DNA from: Achromobacter arsenitoxydans SY8
GTDB taxonomy: Bacteria; Pseudomonadota; Gammaproteobacteria; Burkholderiales; Burkholderiaceae_B
NCBI RefSeq assembly: GCF_000236785.1
Contig: NZ_AGUF01000028.1
Coordinates: forward strand, 1-64,000
Reading direction: 5' to 3'
Length of the DNA stretch: 64,000 nt
Under the pieces are notes generated by a model. The model was not told the origin of the DNA and did not search any database. It saw nothing but the letters and a program-made list of their open reading frames with translations. Positions 55,933 through 64,000 of the stretch are shown here, piece by piece; position 1 is the stretch's first letter, and every line of letters starts with the position of its first letter. A program made the position numbers and the translations under genes.

Positions 55933-56166
55933 CTAGCCGATGACGTTGTCGCTGTTTTTGCGGACCGCGGTTTCGCGGGTAATCTCGGCTTCTTCGATTT
56001 TCGGATCCAGGCCGCGCCAGCGCACGATGCCGCCGCGCTCTTGCTCGGGCTCCCAGCCCAGCAGTCCATAGCGCGTGATTTCGGTTTCGCCTGTGTCGAA
56101 CTCCACTTCAAAGTAGCCCTGACGATCGGGTAGCGTATTGCCGGGGAACCATTCGGTTTCGGGCAT
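55933..56166 (-). CDS. Small hypothetical acidic protein
   Basis: A 77-residue protein (MPETEWFPGNTLPDRQGYFE start; then TGETEITRYGLLGWEP) with no recognised domain, acidic and rich in Glu. AAGGAGT lies 6 bases before the ATG at 56166, a strong sign of translation. It stands between the SYLF gene terminator and the Lrp gene; nothing in context suggests a role. Confidence 0.7.
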   Translation of the reverse strand: MPETEWFPGNTLPDRQGYFEVEFDTGETEITRYGLLGWEPEQERGGIVRWRGLDPKIEEAEITRETAVRKNSDNVIG

Positions 56167-56287
56167 GGTTGACTCCTTGCTAAGCGATGGGAGGGATGCC
56201 GGCGCCCGCGCGGGGCAGGCGCCAAGCGCTTTTATTGTGGGCTTGCGCCGGCGATCCCGCAAGGGGAGGAATGGGCCGGCGGGCGCG

Positions 56288-56758
56288 CTACGATAGGGGA
56301 ACGGCGGTGGTGTAGAGCACCTGCTTGAGCGCAAAGCTGGAACGTATGCTGGCGACGCCCGGGATGCGCGTGATGTGCTCGACGATCAGTCGTTCCAGCG
56401 CATCGACGTCGGGCACCAGCGCGCGGATCAGATAGTCGGCGTCGCCCGACATCAGGTAGCACTCCATGATCTCGGGAAGCACGGCGATCTCGCGTTCAAA
56501 CACGTCCAGGGCGGCCTTGCGCTGCTTGTCCAGCGAGATCTGGATGAACACGTTTACCTTCAGGCCCAGCTTGCGGGCGTTCAGCAACGTCACGCGGCGA
56601 TCAATGAGACCTTCGGTTTCCAGGCGCCGCACGCGGGCAAGGCATGGCGATGCGGAGAGATTCACGCGGGCGGCCAATTCCACATTCGTGAGCCTGGCGT
56701 CGCGTTGCAGTTCGTTCAGGATTCGGATGTCAGTGGCATCCAGGTTGATTTCCGGCAT
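56288..56758 (-). CDS. Lrp/AsnC-family transcriptional regulator
   Basis: A 156-residue regulator: N-terminal helix-turn-helix ([41 protein letters not shown]) and a C-terminal RAM domain ([25 protein letters not shown]). Such proteins respond to amino acids. It is divergent from an EamA exporter gene, the usual pairing for Lrp regulators that control amino-acid export. Confidence 0.93.
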   Translation of the reverse strand: MPEINLDATDIRILNELQRDARLTNVELAARVNLSASPCLARVRRLETEGLIDRRVTLLNARKLGLKVNVFIQISLDKQRKAALDVFEREIAVLPEIMECYLMSGDADYLIRALVPDVDALERLIVEHITRIPGVASIRSSFALKQVLYTTAVPLS

Positions 56759-56909
56759 AAGTCACCTGAGGATAACGAGTTGGCAGTTCATCTGTGCTGA
56801 GTATGCCGCGTATTCCGAAAGATTGAGGTGAAATATGCTGGGGTTTACCCTATAGACTATTCCGTCGTTCGGTCATCGGGCCGAAGTGCAGAATAATCAC
56901 GCAGCAGGC

Positions 56910-57830
56910 ATGGCAGTAATGACTCAGCAAAGCAGTTTTCGCACGTTTTTGCCGCTCGTCGGAGCGGTGCTCATCTGGGGCGGAAATTGGCCGGTCATGA
57001 AGCTGGGCCTGGCCCACATGAGCCCGCTGTGGCTGGCCGCCAGCCGCTTTGGATCGGCCGCGCTGATCAGCGTGCTGGTGCTGGGGCTGCTGGGCCGTCT
57101 GCGGTTTCCTACGCGCCAGGAATGGCCGCTGGTGGCGGGCGTGGCGCTGCTGCAGATGGGCGCGTTCACCGCGCTGGCGCTCTGGGCGCTTCAGTACGTG
57201 GCCCCGGGCCGCGCTTCCGTCATTGCGTACGCCACGTCTATCTGGGTGATACCGCTGTCGTCGCTGGTCCTGAAAGAGCGCCTGTCGGCAGGGCAATGGA
57301 TCGCGACGGCGCTCAGCTATGCGGGCATCGGCGTCATCGTGGCGCCCGCGTTCAGTCCATGGCAGGCGCATACCGTGATCGGGCTGGCGATGTTGCTGGG
57401 CGCCTCGTTCGCGTGGGCGTGCAACATCATCCAGCTGCGCGGCAACCGCCATGTACGGTTGGGTGCGGACATGATTCCCTGGCAGACCGCCATTGCCACC
57501 ATTCCGTTGGCCGCGCTGGCGTGGATGCGCGACGGCGCCCCGGTGTTCCTTGGCGTGCCGGACGCCTGGCCATTGATCCTCTACACAGGGCCTGTGGCAA
57601 CCGCGTTGACCTTCATCGTGGTGCTGGGAATGACGCAGAAATTGCCGCCTGCGGCTACGTCCATCGCGATGCTTTGCGTGCCGGTGATCGGGCTGATCGT
57701 GTCCTCGGTGGTGTTCCACGAGCGCATCTCGGCGGACCTGGCGCTTGGCCTTGGACTGATCGGCGCAAGCGTGGCGGCTTCTGCCCTGGCGACCCGCCTG
57801 AAGCGTCCGCTGGCACTGCGTCCTTCGTAG
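56910..57830 (+). CDS. EamA/DMT-family exporter (amino-acid exporter type)
   Basis: A roughly 306-residue membrane protein with ten predicted helices in two EamA repeats (GAVLIWGGNWPVMKLGLAHM near the start; GASFAWACNIIQLRGN at the second repeat). The start is uncertain between a GTG at 56886 and ATGs at 56910 and 56919. It is controlled, by position, by the divergent Lrp-type regulator 151 bases away. The exported metabolite is probably an amino acid or derivative, an inference from that pairing. Confidence 0.86.
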   Translation: MAVMTQQSSFRTFLPLVGAVLIWGGNWPVMKLGLAHMSPLWLAASRFGSAALISVLVLGLLGRLRFPTRQEWPLVAGVALLQMGAFTALALWALQYVAPGRASVIAYATSIWVIPLSSLVLKERLSAGQWIATALSYAGIGVIVAPAFSPWQAHTVIGLAMLLGASFAWACNIIQLRGNRHVRLGADMIPWQTAIATIPLAALAWMRDGAPVFLGVPDAWPLILYTGPVATALTFIVVLGMTQKLPPAATSIAMLCVPVIGLIVSSVVFHERISADLALGLGLIGASVAASALATRLKRPLALRPS

Positions 57831-57867
57831 AACGCTCTAGAATGGCGTGCGCCGGGAAGGGCCCGGC

Positions 57868-58638
57868 ATGTCACGCAGGCGTTCAGCAGAGATGGATTCC
57901 TTATACATAGTGGTTGTGGTGGGCGCCATGGCCGCAGGTTTCGTGCAGGGCTTGTCGGGGTTTGGCTTCGGCATGGTGGCCATGTCGTTCTGGGCCTGGA
58001 CCGTGGACCCCAGAATGGCGGCCGCAATGGCTGTGTTCGGCGCCCTGACCGGGCAGCTGCTGGCGGCATTCACCGTGCGCCGGGGATTCGCCGCGGCCCA
58101 TTTGCTGCCCTTCATCGTGGGCGGCCTGCTGGGCATCCCGCTGGGCGTGAAGCTGCTGCCGCATCTTGATCCCCTGATGTTCAAGGCCTTCATCGGCGGT
58201 CTGCTCGCGATCTGGTGCCCCATCATGCTGTTCGCGGCGCGCATTCCGCGCATCACGGCGGGGGGCAGGGTGGCCGATGGCGTGGCTGGCGCGATCGGCG
58301 GAGTCATGGGCGGGCTTGGCGGTTTTACGGGCGTGATACCCACGTTGTGGTGCACCCTGCGCGGCTTCGACCGCGACGTGCAGCGCGCCGTGATCCAGAA
58401 TTTCAATTTGTCGATGCTGATGGTGACGATGGCCAGCTATGTGCTGACCGGCGTGGTCACGACGGACATGCTGCCGCTGTTCGCGTTGATCGTGCCGGCC
58501 ATGCTGGTGCCGACGCTGTGGGGCACGCGAGTCTACGTGGGCATCAGCGACGCGGTTTTTCGCCGCGTGGTGCTGGGACTGCTGACCTTATCGGGAATCG
58601 CCTTGCTGGCTTCTTCGCTGCCCCGGCTGTTGGCCTAG
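57868..58638 (+). CDS. TauE/SafE-family (sulfite exporter type) membrane protein
   Basis: A 256-residue protein with seven or eight predicted helices and the family pattern GFVQGLSGFGFGMVAM near the N-terminus repeated as GGVMGGLGGFTGVIP in the second half. Members transport sulfite, sulfoacetate or other organosulfur anions. The ATG at 57868 has GAAGGG upstream; a second ATG at 57892 starts directly in the first helix. It follows the EamA gene by 37 bases in the same direction. Confidence 0.88.
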   Translation: MSRRRSAEMDSLYIVVVVGAMAAGFVQGLSGFGFGMVAMSFWAWTVDPRMAAAMAVFGALTGQLLAAFTVRRGFAAAHLLPFIVGGLLGIPLGVKLLPHLDPLMFKAFIGGLLAIWCPIMLFAARIPRITAGGRVADGVAGAIGGVMGGLGGFTGVIPTLWCTLRGFDRDVQRAVIQNFNLSMLMVTMASYVLTGVVTTDMLPLFALIVPAMLVPTLWGTRVYVGISDAVFRRVVLGLLTLSGIALLASSLPRLLA

Positions 58639-58724
58639 GGAAGGTCTGAACAAGTCGGCGCGCCGCGTCCCGGCGCGCCCCGAGGCGGCATGCTATCGTT
58701 GACGCCTTCAAGAGAGATTCACGC

Positions 58725-58949
58725 ATGGCATTGCATCGTTTCCAAAAAGGCGAACTGGGTCATTGGCTGCGCATTGTGGCGGACAATGGCGAACCCGGCG
58801 CTGTCCAGACAGAAGTGCCCGCGCACGTAGCGACGGCGCTGGAAACCTTGCGCTGCATCGAAGCCGGCGCCAACGGCCGCTGGCAAATTACCGACAAGGG
58901 CAAACTTGCCCTGCGCATGGAAGAGCCTGGCGCCATCCATTTGCGCTGA
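58725..58949 (+). CDS. Small hypothetical protein
   Basis: A 74-residue protein (HRFQKGELGHWLRIVADNG, then GRWQITDKGKLALRMEE) of unknown function. AGAGA stands before the ATG. The composition looks like a small winged-helix or beta-rich domain, but no family is recognised. Confidence 0.65.
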   Translation: MALHRFQKGELGHWLRIVADNGEPGAVQTEVPAHVATALETLRCIEAGANGRWQITDKGKLALRMEEPGAIHLR

Positions 58950-59211
58950 CGCGCTGTCCGGCCCCCAAATTACCGCATAGTTGCGAATGTTTTCGCAGTA
59001 TTTCGCGCGCGCCGCCTCCGCCGTATGGCGTAGGGCTTTTCCTGAGACGGAATGTGCGATTTGACATCTTTCGGACGTATCCGACCGGCCATGACGCCAG
59101 TAAGATGAACTTGCGTGACGTTTACGGGTCTATTCATTTGCGCGAGAAATTCCGTCTTGCGCAACGTCACGCGTGGTTCGCGCGTTTAGGTAACCGACTG
59201 GGAGGTAGCAC

Positions 59212-59424
59212 ATGCAGCATCGTGACCAGGAAGTACTGATCGACGTTTCCACAGCGGCCATGGATACCGGCGGATATGGCGTATTGCTGACGGTAACGGC
59301 CGAGGGCGGCACCGAAGTGGATGCCGCGTTTTCCCACTTGGGCAACTGCGCTTCGTTGGACGAAGCACGTGATCGCGCGGAAGTGTTCGCGCAAAACTGG
59401 GTTGAGGAAAATATCTTCCGATAG
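59212..59424 (+). CDS. Small hypothetical protein
   Basis: A 70-residue acidic protein (VLIDVSTAAMDTGGYGVLLTVTAEGG, then DEARDRAEVFAQNWVEENIF) with a beta-hairpin-like N-terminus and a helical end. GGGAGG lies eight bases before the ATG. No family is recognised. The 262 bases upstream hold no other gene that I can see. Confidence 0.7.
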   Translation: MQHRDQEVLIDVSTAAMDTGGYGVLLTVTAEGGTEVDAAFSHLGNCASLDEARDRAEVFAQNWVEENIFR

Positions 59425-59571
59425 GGCGCTTGCCCTGGACGGAGCTGATCGGCAGGACCGGTCTGTGTGTGCATGAGCCAATGGCGGATGCTCGAAAGAT
59501 TGAGACGGCGATTTCGGTTATCGTTGCTGCTCCTAAACAAGGGGCCCTTGCCGGGCATGCGTCGTTCAAAG

Positions 59572-60678
59572 ATGACTGCCGCACAGACCAACTCTTCTCT
59601 TGCGGATAATGTCCGCGCAACACGCGAGCATTTTGAATCCGTCGTGCTGCCCTTATGGGTGGGGCCCGGCTTCAACGATTCGCTCGGTCTGCCTTTTGAA
59701 TCCCTGGATTCGGCTACGGGCGCGGCGCTGCCCTCGGCGCGTTATCGCGCTATGGCCTGTGCGCGCCAGTTATATGTGTTTTCGCAGGCGTCCGGCCCGG
59801 TAGCTGGGCGGCATGCCGATCGGCTATTCGATTCGCTGCAGCGGATTTTCCGCGACGACCGCGGCGGCTGGCGCTATAGCGTTGACGGCCAGGGCCGCCC
59901 GCTGGATGAAACACAGGATCTGTATACCCACGCATTTATCGTGCTGGCTTGTGCGGCCTATTTTCAGCGCAGCCGGAATGCGTCCGCCCGCAAACTGATG
60001 CTGGCGACGGCGCGTACGATCGAGGCGCGATTCAAAACCACGGATTCGCTTTATCACGCTGCGCTCAGCGCGGATCTGTCGCAGCCGCTGAAGCCGCCGG
60101 CGCAGAATCCCATGATGCATCTGACCGAAGCCTATCTGGCGGCGGCCCAGGTTGCCGAACCCGCGTTATTTGCGCAGCATCTGCGCGGACTCGCGCAGGG
60201 AATCAGCCAGTTCTTCGTGCATGCGCCGACACAATGTGTTTCAGAAGCGCCGCAGGGCAGCTCCGGGAATCGCCTTGAGCCCGGCCACCAGTTTGAATGG
60301 CTGTCGCTCGTGCAAGAGTCGGCACAGGTATTCGAAGGACTGGACCTTGCCGAATCGCTGCCGCGCGCGGTGCAGTGGTCGCGCGCGCACGGCGTGGATG
60401 CCGGGGGCGTTATCGCGTCGCTGGACGAATCGGGCCGAGTCGTCGACGATACGCGCCGTATCTGGGCGCAGACTGAATACCTGCGTGTGCTGGCCGTTAT
60501 GGGCGATAAGCCCGCGCTGGACGCCGAGTTGACCCGTTTCCGCGCCCGTTTCCTGCATGCGGGCGGTTGGTACGAATGCCTGGATGCGCAGGGGGCGGTG
60601 ACCCGTAGCGACATGCCCTCGACCTCGCCCTATCACCTGGCAACCTGCCTTGCAGCGTTACAAAACGTTGTTTCGTGA
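59572..60678 (+). CDS. AGE-family sugar epimerase/isomerase (mannose isomerase-like)
   Basis: A roughly 368-residue (alpha/alpha)6-barrel protein of the N-acylglucosamine 2-epimerase family. Typical features are RARQ-type MACARQLYVFSQA, DLYTHAFIVLACAAY, NPMMHLTEAYLAAAQ, GHQFEWLSLVQESAQ with the catalytic His, and WAQTEYLRVLAVM. Members interconvert mannose and fructose, or glucosamine epimers. The start is uncertain; the ATG at 59572 is used, with another ATG 15 bases upstream. No sugar genes are adjacent. Confidence 0.82.
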   Translation: MTAAQTNSSLADNVRATREHFESVVLPLWVGPGFNDSLGLPFESLDSATGAALPSARYRAMACARQLYVFSQASGPVAGRHADRLFDSLQRIFRDDRGGWRYSVDGQGRPLDETQDLYTHAFIVLACAAYFQRSRNASARKLMLATARTIEARFKTTDSLYHAALSADLSQPLKPPAQNPMMHLTEAYLAAAQVAEPALFAQHLRGLAQGISQFFVHAPTQCVSEAPQGSSGNRLEPGHQFEWLSLVQESAQVFEGLDLAESLPRAVQWSRAHGVDAGGVIASLDESGRVVDDTRRIWAQTEYLRVLAVMGDKPALDAELTRFRARFLHAGGWYECLDAQGAVTRSDMPSTSPYHLATCLAALQNVVS

Positions 60679-60777
60679 TCTCGTTAACAATTTTTGTCGG
60701 TTTATGAGCACTATTTGATAGAAAAACATTGGTGAAATCCCTTACAATTTGCTAACACTGTTTGTGGGGAAGCATCA

Positions 60778-60993
60778 ATGAGCGTTATGTGCCTGGCTTG
60801 CCAACGCATTAATCCAGGACTTGCTGGCGTGGCGCCGCATGTGCATCTGGGGCATCAAGGATTTACCAACCCAACGCAGAAGGGCCGGGAAGAAAGCCGC
60901 GAAGATCATTTCCGTTGCTTGAATTGCGGCGCGAAATGGCTGCGTGAAACCGATAAATGGGGCGTTGACCTGGGTTTCAAGCTCGCGCCCTGA
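60778..60993 (+). CDS. Small hypothetical protein with a CxxC zinc-ribbon pattern
   Basis: A 71-residue protein with two Cys pairs, CLAC (residues 5-8) and CLNC near residue 47, and His residues between them (PHVHLGHQG), consistent with a zinc-ribbon. GGGGAAG precedes the ATG. The function is unknown. It ends before a bidirectional terminator. Confidence 0.75.
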   Translation: MSVMCLACQRINPGLAGVAPHVHLGHQGFTNPTQKGREESREDHFRCLNCGAKWLRETDKWGVDLGFKLAP

Positions 60994-61016
60994 AAACTAT
61001 CCGTCGCGTTCCCAAA

Positions 61017-61047
61017 AAAATGGGCCTCCATTGGGGGCCCATTTCTA
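61017..61047. terminator. Bidirectional terminator between the zinc-ribbon gene and the LysR gene
   Basis: AATGGGCC (61019-61026) pairs with GGCCCATT (61036-61043). An A-tract on the left and T-rich sequence on the right make it usable in both directions between converging genes. Confidence 0.8.
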
Positions 61048-61084
61048 TTGGGGCTGAATCGGATAATCCAGATTTTGTCCGCAA

Positions 61085-62020
61085 TCAAGTGGCGGCAATC
61101 GCCGCCACGACGTCGGGGTCGCGGCTTGCCGTGTCCAGCAGCCATTCGCGAAAACGCGCCAGCGCATAATGATCGCGGCGCTGCGCCGGCGCACAGAGGT
61201 GATAGCCGCGGGCAATGCGGATGGGCAGTTCGGGAAAGGGCGCGGCGACTCTGCCAGCCTGCAGTTCGTCCCGCACGAGGCAGCGCTGCAGGACGGCGAT
61301 GCCCATGTCGGCCATGACCGCGCGGATCAGGATCGACACCTGGTCAAAGCCGTTGGACAACGCGACCGTGTCGCGCGGCACCCCCGCGGCGGTGAACCAT
61401 TGCGCCCAGTTGTCCATGCCGTTGGTGTGATACAGCAGGGGTTCGCCCAGCAAGCCGTGAGGCGTGGTCCACAGCCCCTGCGCCTGGCGCGCCGCCAGGC
61501 GGCCAGGGTGGCAGATCACGACCATTTCGCGTCCGATCACGTAGTCCGCCTGCCATCCCGGCCATTGGTCGGGCGTGCCGGAAAGAATGCTGGCGTCCGG
61601 TGTGGCGCCCGAGAAGTCCTCGTTGCGGCGGTAGGCGGCAAAGCCCAGCTGGATGTCGGGATGGCGCTGGTGGAAGTCAGGCAGGCGCGGCACCAGCCAG
61701 GCGCTGGCCAGCGTGGGCACCGAGGACAGGGTCAGGCGCAGCCGCCGGTCGTCGGCGCGAAGTCCGGCGCTGAGGGATTCGATGGCCTGCAGCGGCGCCT
61801 GCGCGCCGTCGTACAGCCTGCGGCCGGTTTCGGTCAGGGTGAGCCCATGGGCGTTGCGATGCATCAGCGGCTGGCCGAAATGGGCTTCCAGCCGGGAGAT
61901 GGCGCGGCTGATGGCGCCCTGGGTGACGCACAGCACCTGGGCCGCCTGGGTAAAGCTGCCCAGCCGAGCCGCGGTCACGAAGGCGTGCAGCTCGGACATG
62001 GAAGGCGAGTGCAGCCGCAT
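61085..62020 (-). CDS. LysR-family transcriptional regulator (GcvA-like)
   Basis: A 311-residue LysR protein: N-terminal helix-turn-helix (LHAFVTAARLGSFTQAAQVLCVTQGAISRAISRLE) and a periplasmic-binding-like effector domain. It is divergent from the Bug binding-protein and formylglutamase operon, with 112 bases between the start codons, and is the likely regulator of that operon. Confidence 0.92.
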   Translation of the reverse strand: MRLHSPSMSELHAFVTAARLGSFTQAAQVLCVTQGAISRAISRLEAHFGQPLMHRNAHGLTLTETGRRLYDGAQAPLQAIESLSAGLRADDRRLRLTLSSVPTLASAWLVPRLPDFHQRHPDIQLGFAAYRRNEDFSGATPDASILSGTPDQWPGWQADYVIGREMVVICHPGRLAARQAQGLWTTPHGLLGEPLLYHTNGMDNWAQWFTAAGVPRDTVALSNGFDQVSILIRAVMADMGIAVLQRCLVRDELQAGRVAAPFPELPIRIARGYHLCAPAQRRDHYALARFREWLLDTASRDPDVVAAIAAT

Positions 62021-62132
62021 TCAGCATGACCTTTGGTAATGAAGGAGTGCAATATAGTCGTTTGAAAGGGGACCGTAAAGTTTGGACACTGGCGGCCTTG
62101 TCGATAGACCTTCCACTCTTGGAGTCCCTTTC

Positions 62133-63122
62133 ATGTCCCGCCGCCTTTTCGGCCGGTCCGCGCGCGTCGCGCTCGCCGGCATGTTTGCAACGCTGTCCTT
62201 TGCCGGCATCGCGCATGCCGCCGACTATCCCGCCCGTCCCATCAAGCTGGTGGTGCCTTTCGCCGCAGGCGGCTCGACCGATATCGTGGCCCGCCTGGTG
62301 GCGGAGTACGCCGGCCGCGACCTGAAGCAGACCATCGTGGTCGAGAACAAGGCCGGCGCGGGCGGTTCCATGGGCATGGAGCAGGTGGCGCGCGCCACGC
62401 CGGACGGCTACACGATCGGCATGGCGACGATGAGCACGCATGGCTCCAATCCCGCAGTGTTCCGCAAGATGAACTACGACCCGGTCAAGGACTTCACGCC
62501 CGTGGCCAACGTGCTGGCCGTGCCCAGCATCTTCGCGATCAATCCGAACGTCCCGGCCAAGAACATGGCCGAATTCGTCGCGCTGGCCAAGGGCGCGCCG
62601 GAGCGCTACAGCTTTGCGTCGCCGGGCGTGGGTTCGCTGGGCCACGTGAACATCGAGAACTTCATGATGCTGTCCGGCATCAAGCTGCTGCATGTGCCGT
62701 ACCGCGGCGCCGGCCCGGCCCTGAACGACGTCATGGGCGGGCAGGTGGATGCGATCACCGACAACCTGTCGTCGACGCTGCCCCAGGTGCTTGGCGGCAA
62801 GCTGCGCCCGCTGGCCGTGCTGGGCGCCGAGCGTTCGCCTTTGCTGCCCGACGTGCCGACCTACATTGAGCTGGGCTATCCCGACATGGGCACCGGCGGC
62901 TGGTTCGGCCTGGTCGCGCCGGCCGGCACTCCGCCCGCGGTGGTGGAGCGGCTGAACAAGGCGGTCCGTGTGGCCATGGAGGATCCGGAATTCCGCAAGA
63001 AGGCCGAGGAGGTGGGTGGTACGCTGATGCCCACGACGCCGCAAGAATTCAAGGTGCAGATCGACCAGGCGCTGGCCCGCTACGCCAAAGTGGCCAAGAC
63101 CGCCAATATCCAGGCTGACTGA
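62133..63122 (+). CDS. Bug (TctC)-family tripartite tricarboxylate transporter binding protein
   Basis: A 329-residue periplasmic protein. A signal peptide (cleavage near HA-ADYPA) is followed by the Bug-family opening YPARPIKLVVPFAAGGSTDIVARLV and the loop segments IVVENKAGAGGSMGMEQVAR and VPYRGAGPALNDVMGGQVD that close over a carboxylate ligand. The ATG at 62133 has GGAG upstream. Bug proteins are hugely expanded in Bordetella and relatives. The downstream N-formylglutamate amidohydrolase suggests an N-acyl amino acid or glutamate-like ligand. Confidence 0.93.
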   Translation: MSRRLFGRSARVALAGMFATLSFAGIAHAADYPARPIKLVVPFAAGGSTDIVARLVAEYAGRDLKQTIVVENKAGAGGSMGMEQVARATPDGYTIGMATMSTHGSNPAVFRKMNYDPVKDFTPVANVLAVPSIFAINPNVPAKNMAEFVALAKGAPERYSFASPGVGSLGHVNIENFMMLSGIKLLHVPYRGAGPALNDVMGGQVDAITDNLSSTLPQVLGGKLRPLAVLGAERSPLLPDVPTYIELGYPDMGTGGWFGLVAPAGTPPAVVERLNKAVRVAMEDPEFRKKAEEVGGTLMPTTPQEFKVQIDQALARYAKVAKTANIQAD

Positions 63123-63124
63123 CG

Positions 63125-64000
63125 ATGACGACCGCCGACTTTCCCGCTGTTTCCGTGCTTGAGCCCACCGGCCCGGCCTTGCCCCTGGTCTGTGATTCGC
63201 CGCATAGCGGCGAGCGCTATCCCCAGGACTTCGGCGCCGCCGCAACGCTGGCGCAATTGCGCCAGGGCGAGGACACGCATGTGGACGCGTTATGGTCGGC
63301 GGCGCCCGCGCTGGGCGCCACCCTGATCGCGGCGAACTTTCCGCGCGTGTACATTGATCCGAACCGCACGTTGCAGGACCTGGATCCGGAGCTGCTGGCC
63401 GAGCCGTGGCCGGAACCCCTGAATCCTGGCGAGAAGACCCGCCTGGGCAAGGGCCTGATCTGGCGCAGGATGGACAAAGCGACGCCGATCTATGACCGCA
63501 AGCTGACGCTGGCGCAAGTGCGGCACCGCATCCAGGCGTACTACCAGCCCTACCACGCGGCGCTGTCGCACGCGATCCGGCAGGTGGAGCAGCGCTTTGG
63601 CGCGGTCTGGCACCTTAACCTGCATTCCATGCCCAACGATGCCTACGACCGGCTGGGCGTGCGCAGCGAACATCCGCTGGCGGACTTCGTGCTGGGCGAC
63701 CGCGATGGCACGACCTGCGAGCCGGAATTCATCGCGCTGATCGAGACGGCGCTGCGCGGCAAGGGTTACACCGTGGCGCGCAACGATCCCTACAAGGGCG
63801 TGCAGCTGATCGCGCAGATCGGCCAGCCGGCGCTGAACCGGCACAGCCTGCAGGTGGAGATCCGCCGCCCGTTGTACATGGACGAGGCGACGCGCGAGCG
63901 TAACGCGGGCTTCGATGCGTTGCGCGCGGATCTGGCGCAGGTGCTGGAGCAAGTGGCGGCCTACGTGCGCGCCCGCATGTCCGCGATGCCGTCGACAAAA
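63125..64000 (+). CDS. N-formylglutamate amidohydrolase-family protein, 3' partial
   Basis: The frame is open to the last base, 292 codons. It reads CDSPHSGERYP near the N-terminus, then GEDTHVDALW and RVYIDPNRT, and later HLNLHSMPND and LQVEIRRPLYMDEA, all hallmarks of the FGase family that hydrolyses N-formyl-L-glutamate to formate and glutamate in histidine breakdown. No other hut genes are present. Only two bases separate it from the binding-protein stop, so the two are co-transcribed and probably translationally coupled. The full family length is nearly reached at the window edge. Confidence 0.92.
   Translation, partial: MTTADFPAVSVLEPTGPALPLVCDSPHSGERYPQDFGAAATLAQLRQGEDTHVDALWSAAPALGATLIAANFPRVYIDPNRTLQDLDPELLAEPWPEPLNPGEKTRLGKGLIWRRMDKATPIYDRKLTLAQVRHRIQAYYQPYHAALSHAIRQVEQRFGAVWHLNLHSMPNDAYDRLGVRSEHPLADFVLGDRDGTTCEPEFIALIETALRGKGYTVARNDPYKGVQLIAQIGQPALNRHSLQVEIRRPLYMDEATRERNAGFDALRADLAQVLEQVAAYVRARMSAMPSTK

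Overview
The window is GC-rich chromosomal DNA of a betaproteobacterium. Gene content and the protein sequences of the housekeeping genes (thrS, infC, pheST, ihfA, a regulatory PTS, a TctC/Bug-type binding protein) point to the Alcaligenaceae, closest to Achromobacter or Bordetella. That placement is an inference; no database search was run. I see no insertion sequence, prophage, CRISPR array, rRNA gene or integrase. The two tRNA genes (Val-GAC, Pro-GGG) have no integrated element beside them.

Layout. 1-3.6 kb: a TRAP-type binding protein cut by the window edge, trpF, tRNA-Val, a TPR lipoprotein and a DUF454 membrane protein. 3.6-9.6 kb: a sugar-acid module on the minus strand (TRAP transporter QMP plus an IlvD/Edd dehydratase) facing a divergent LacI-type regulator across a perfect 16-bp palindrome. 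9.6-20 kb: a TetR-family regulator divergent from a seven-gene iron-siderophore operon: two exporter-fold half ABC transporters of the YbtPQ/IrtAB type, two FecCD permeases, an ATPase, a binding lipoprotein and a TonB-dependent receptor, mostly with 1-7 base overlaps. 20-31.5 kb: a minus-strand run with a GntR/FadR regulator, an M20 amidohydrolase, a PuuC-like aldehyde dehydrogenase, a Dpp-like peptide ABC transporter, a cupin, an acetylpolyamine amidohydrolase (histone deacetylase family) and a DMT exporter. The enzymes suggest catabolism of polyamines or related N-acyl amines.

31.6-34.4 kb: hemN behind an FNR-like box, and a LuxR-type response regulator whose best start lies in another frame, across a six-base C tract. 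34.6-50.8 kb is the translation core: thrS, infC (ATC start), rpmI, rplT, pheS, pheT, ihfA and a MerR gene. It is split between infC and rpmI by gshB, a permease-less PTS (EIIA, HPr, EI), glnK-amtB with a clear sigma-54 promoter and NtrC-like sites, ubiK and comM. Several leaders here look regulated: a terminator inside the thrS leader, another just before pheS, and a long rpmI leader with a tandem repeat.

51-64 kb: tRNA-Pro, a CrpP/RMF-like small protein, a PhzF-family enzyme, a GNAT acetyltransferase behind an unclassified four-hairpin leader or small RNA, an AstE/AspA-type deacylase, a SYLF-domain lipoprotein, an Lrp regulator with a divergent EamA exporter, a TauE exporter, several small unknown proteins, an AGE-family sugar epimerase, and a LysR / Bug binding protein / N-formylglutamate amidohydrolase set cut by the right edge.
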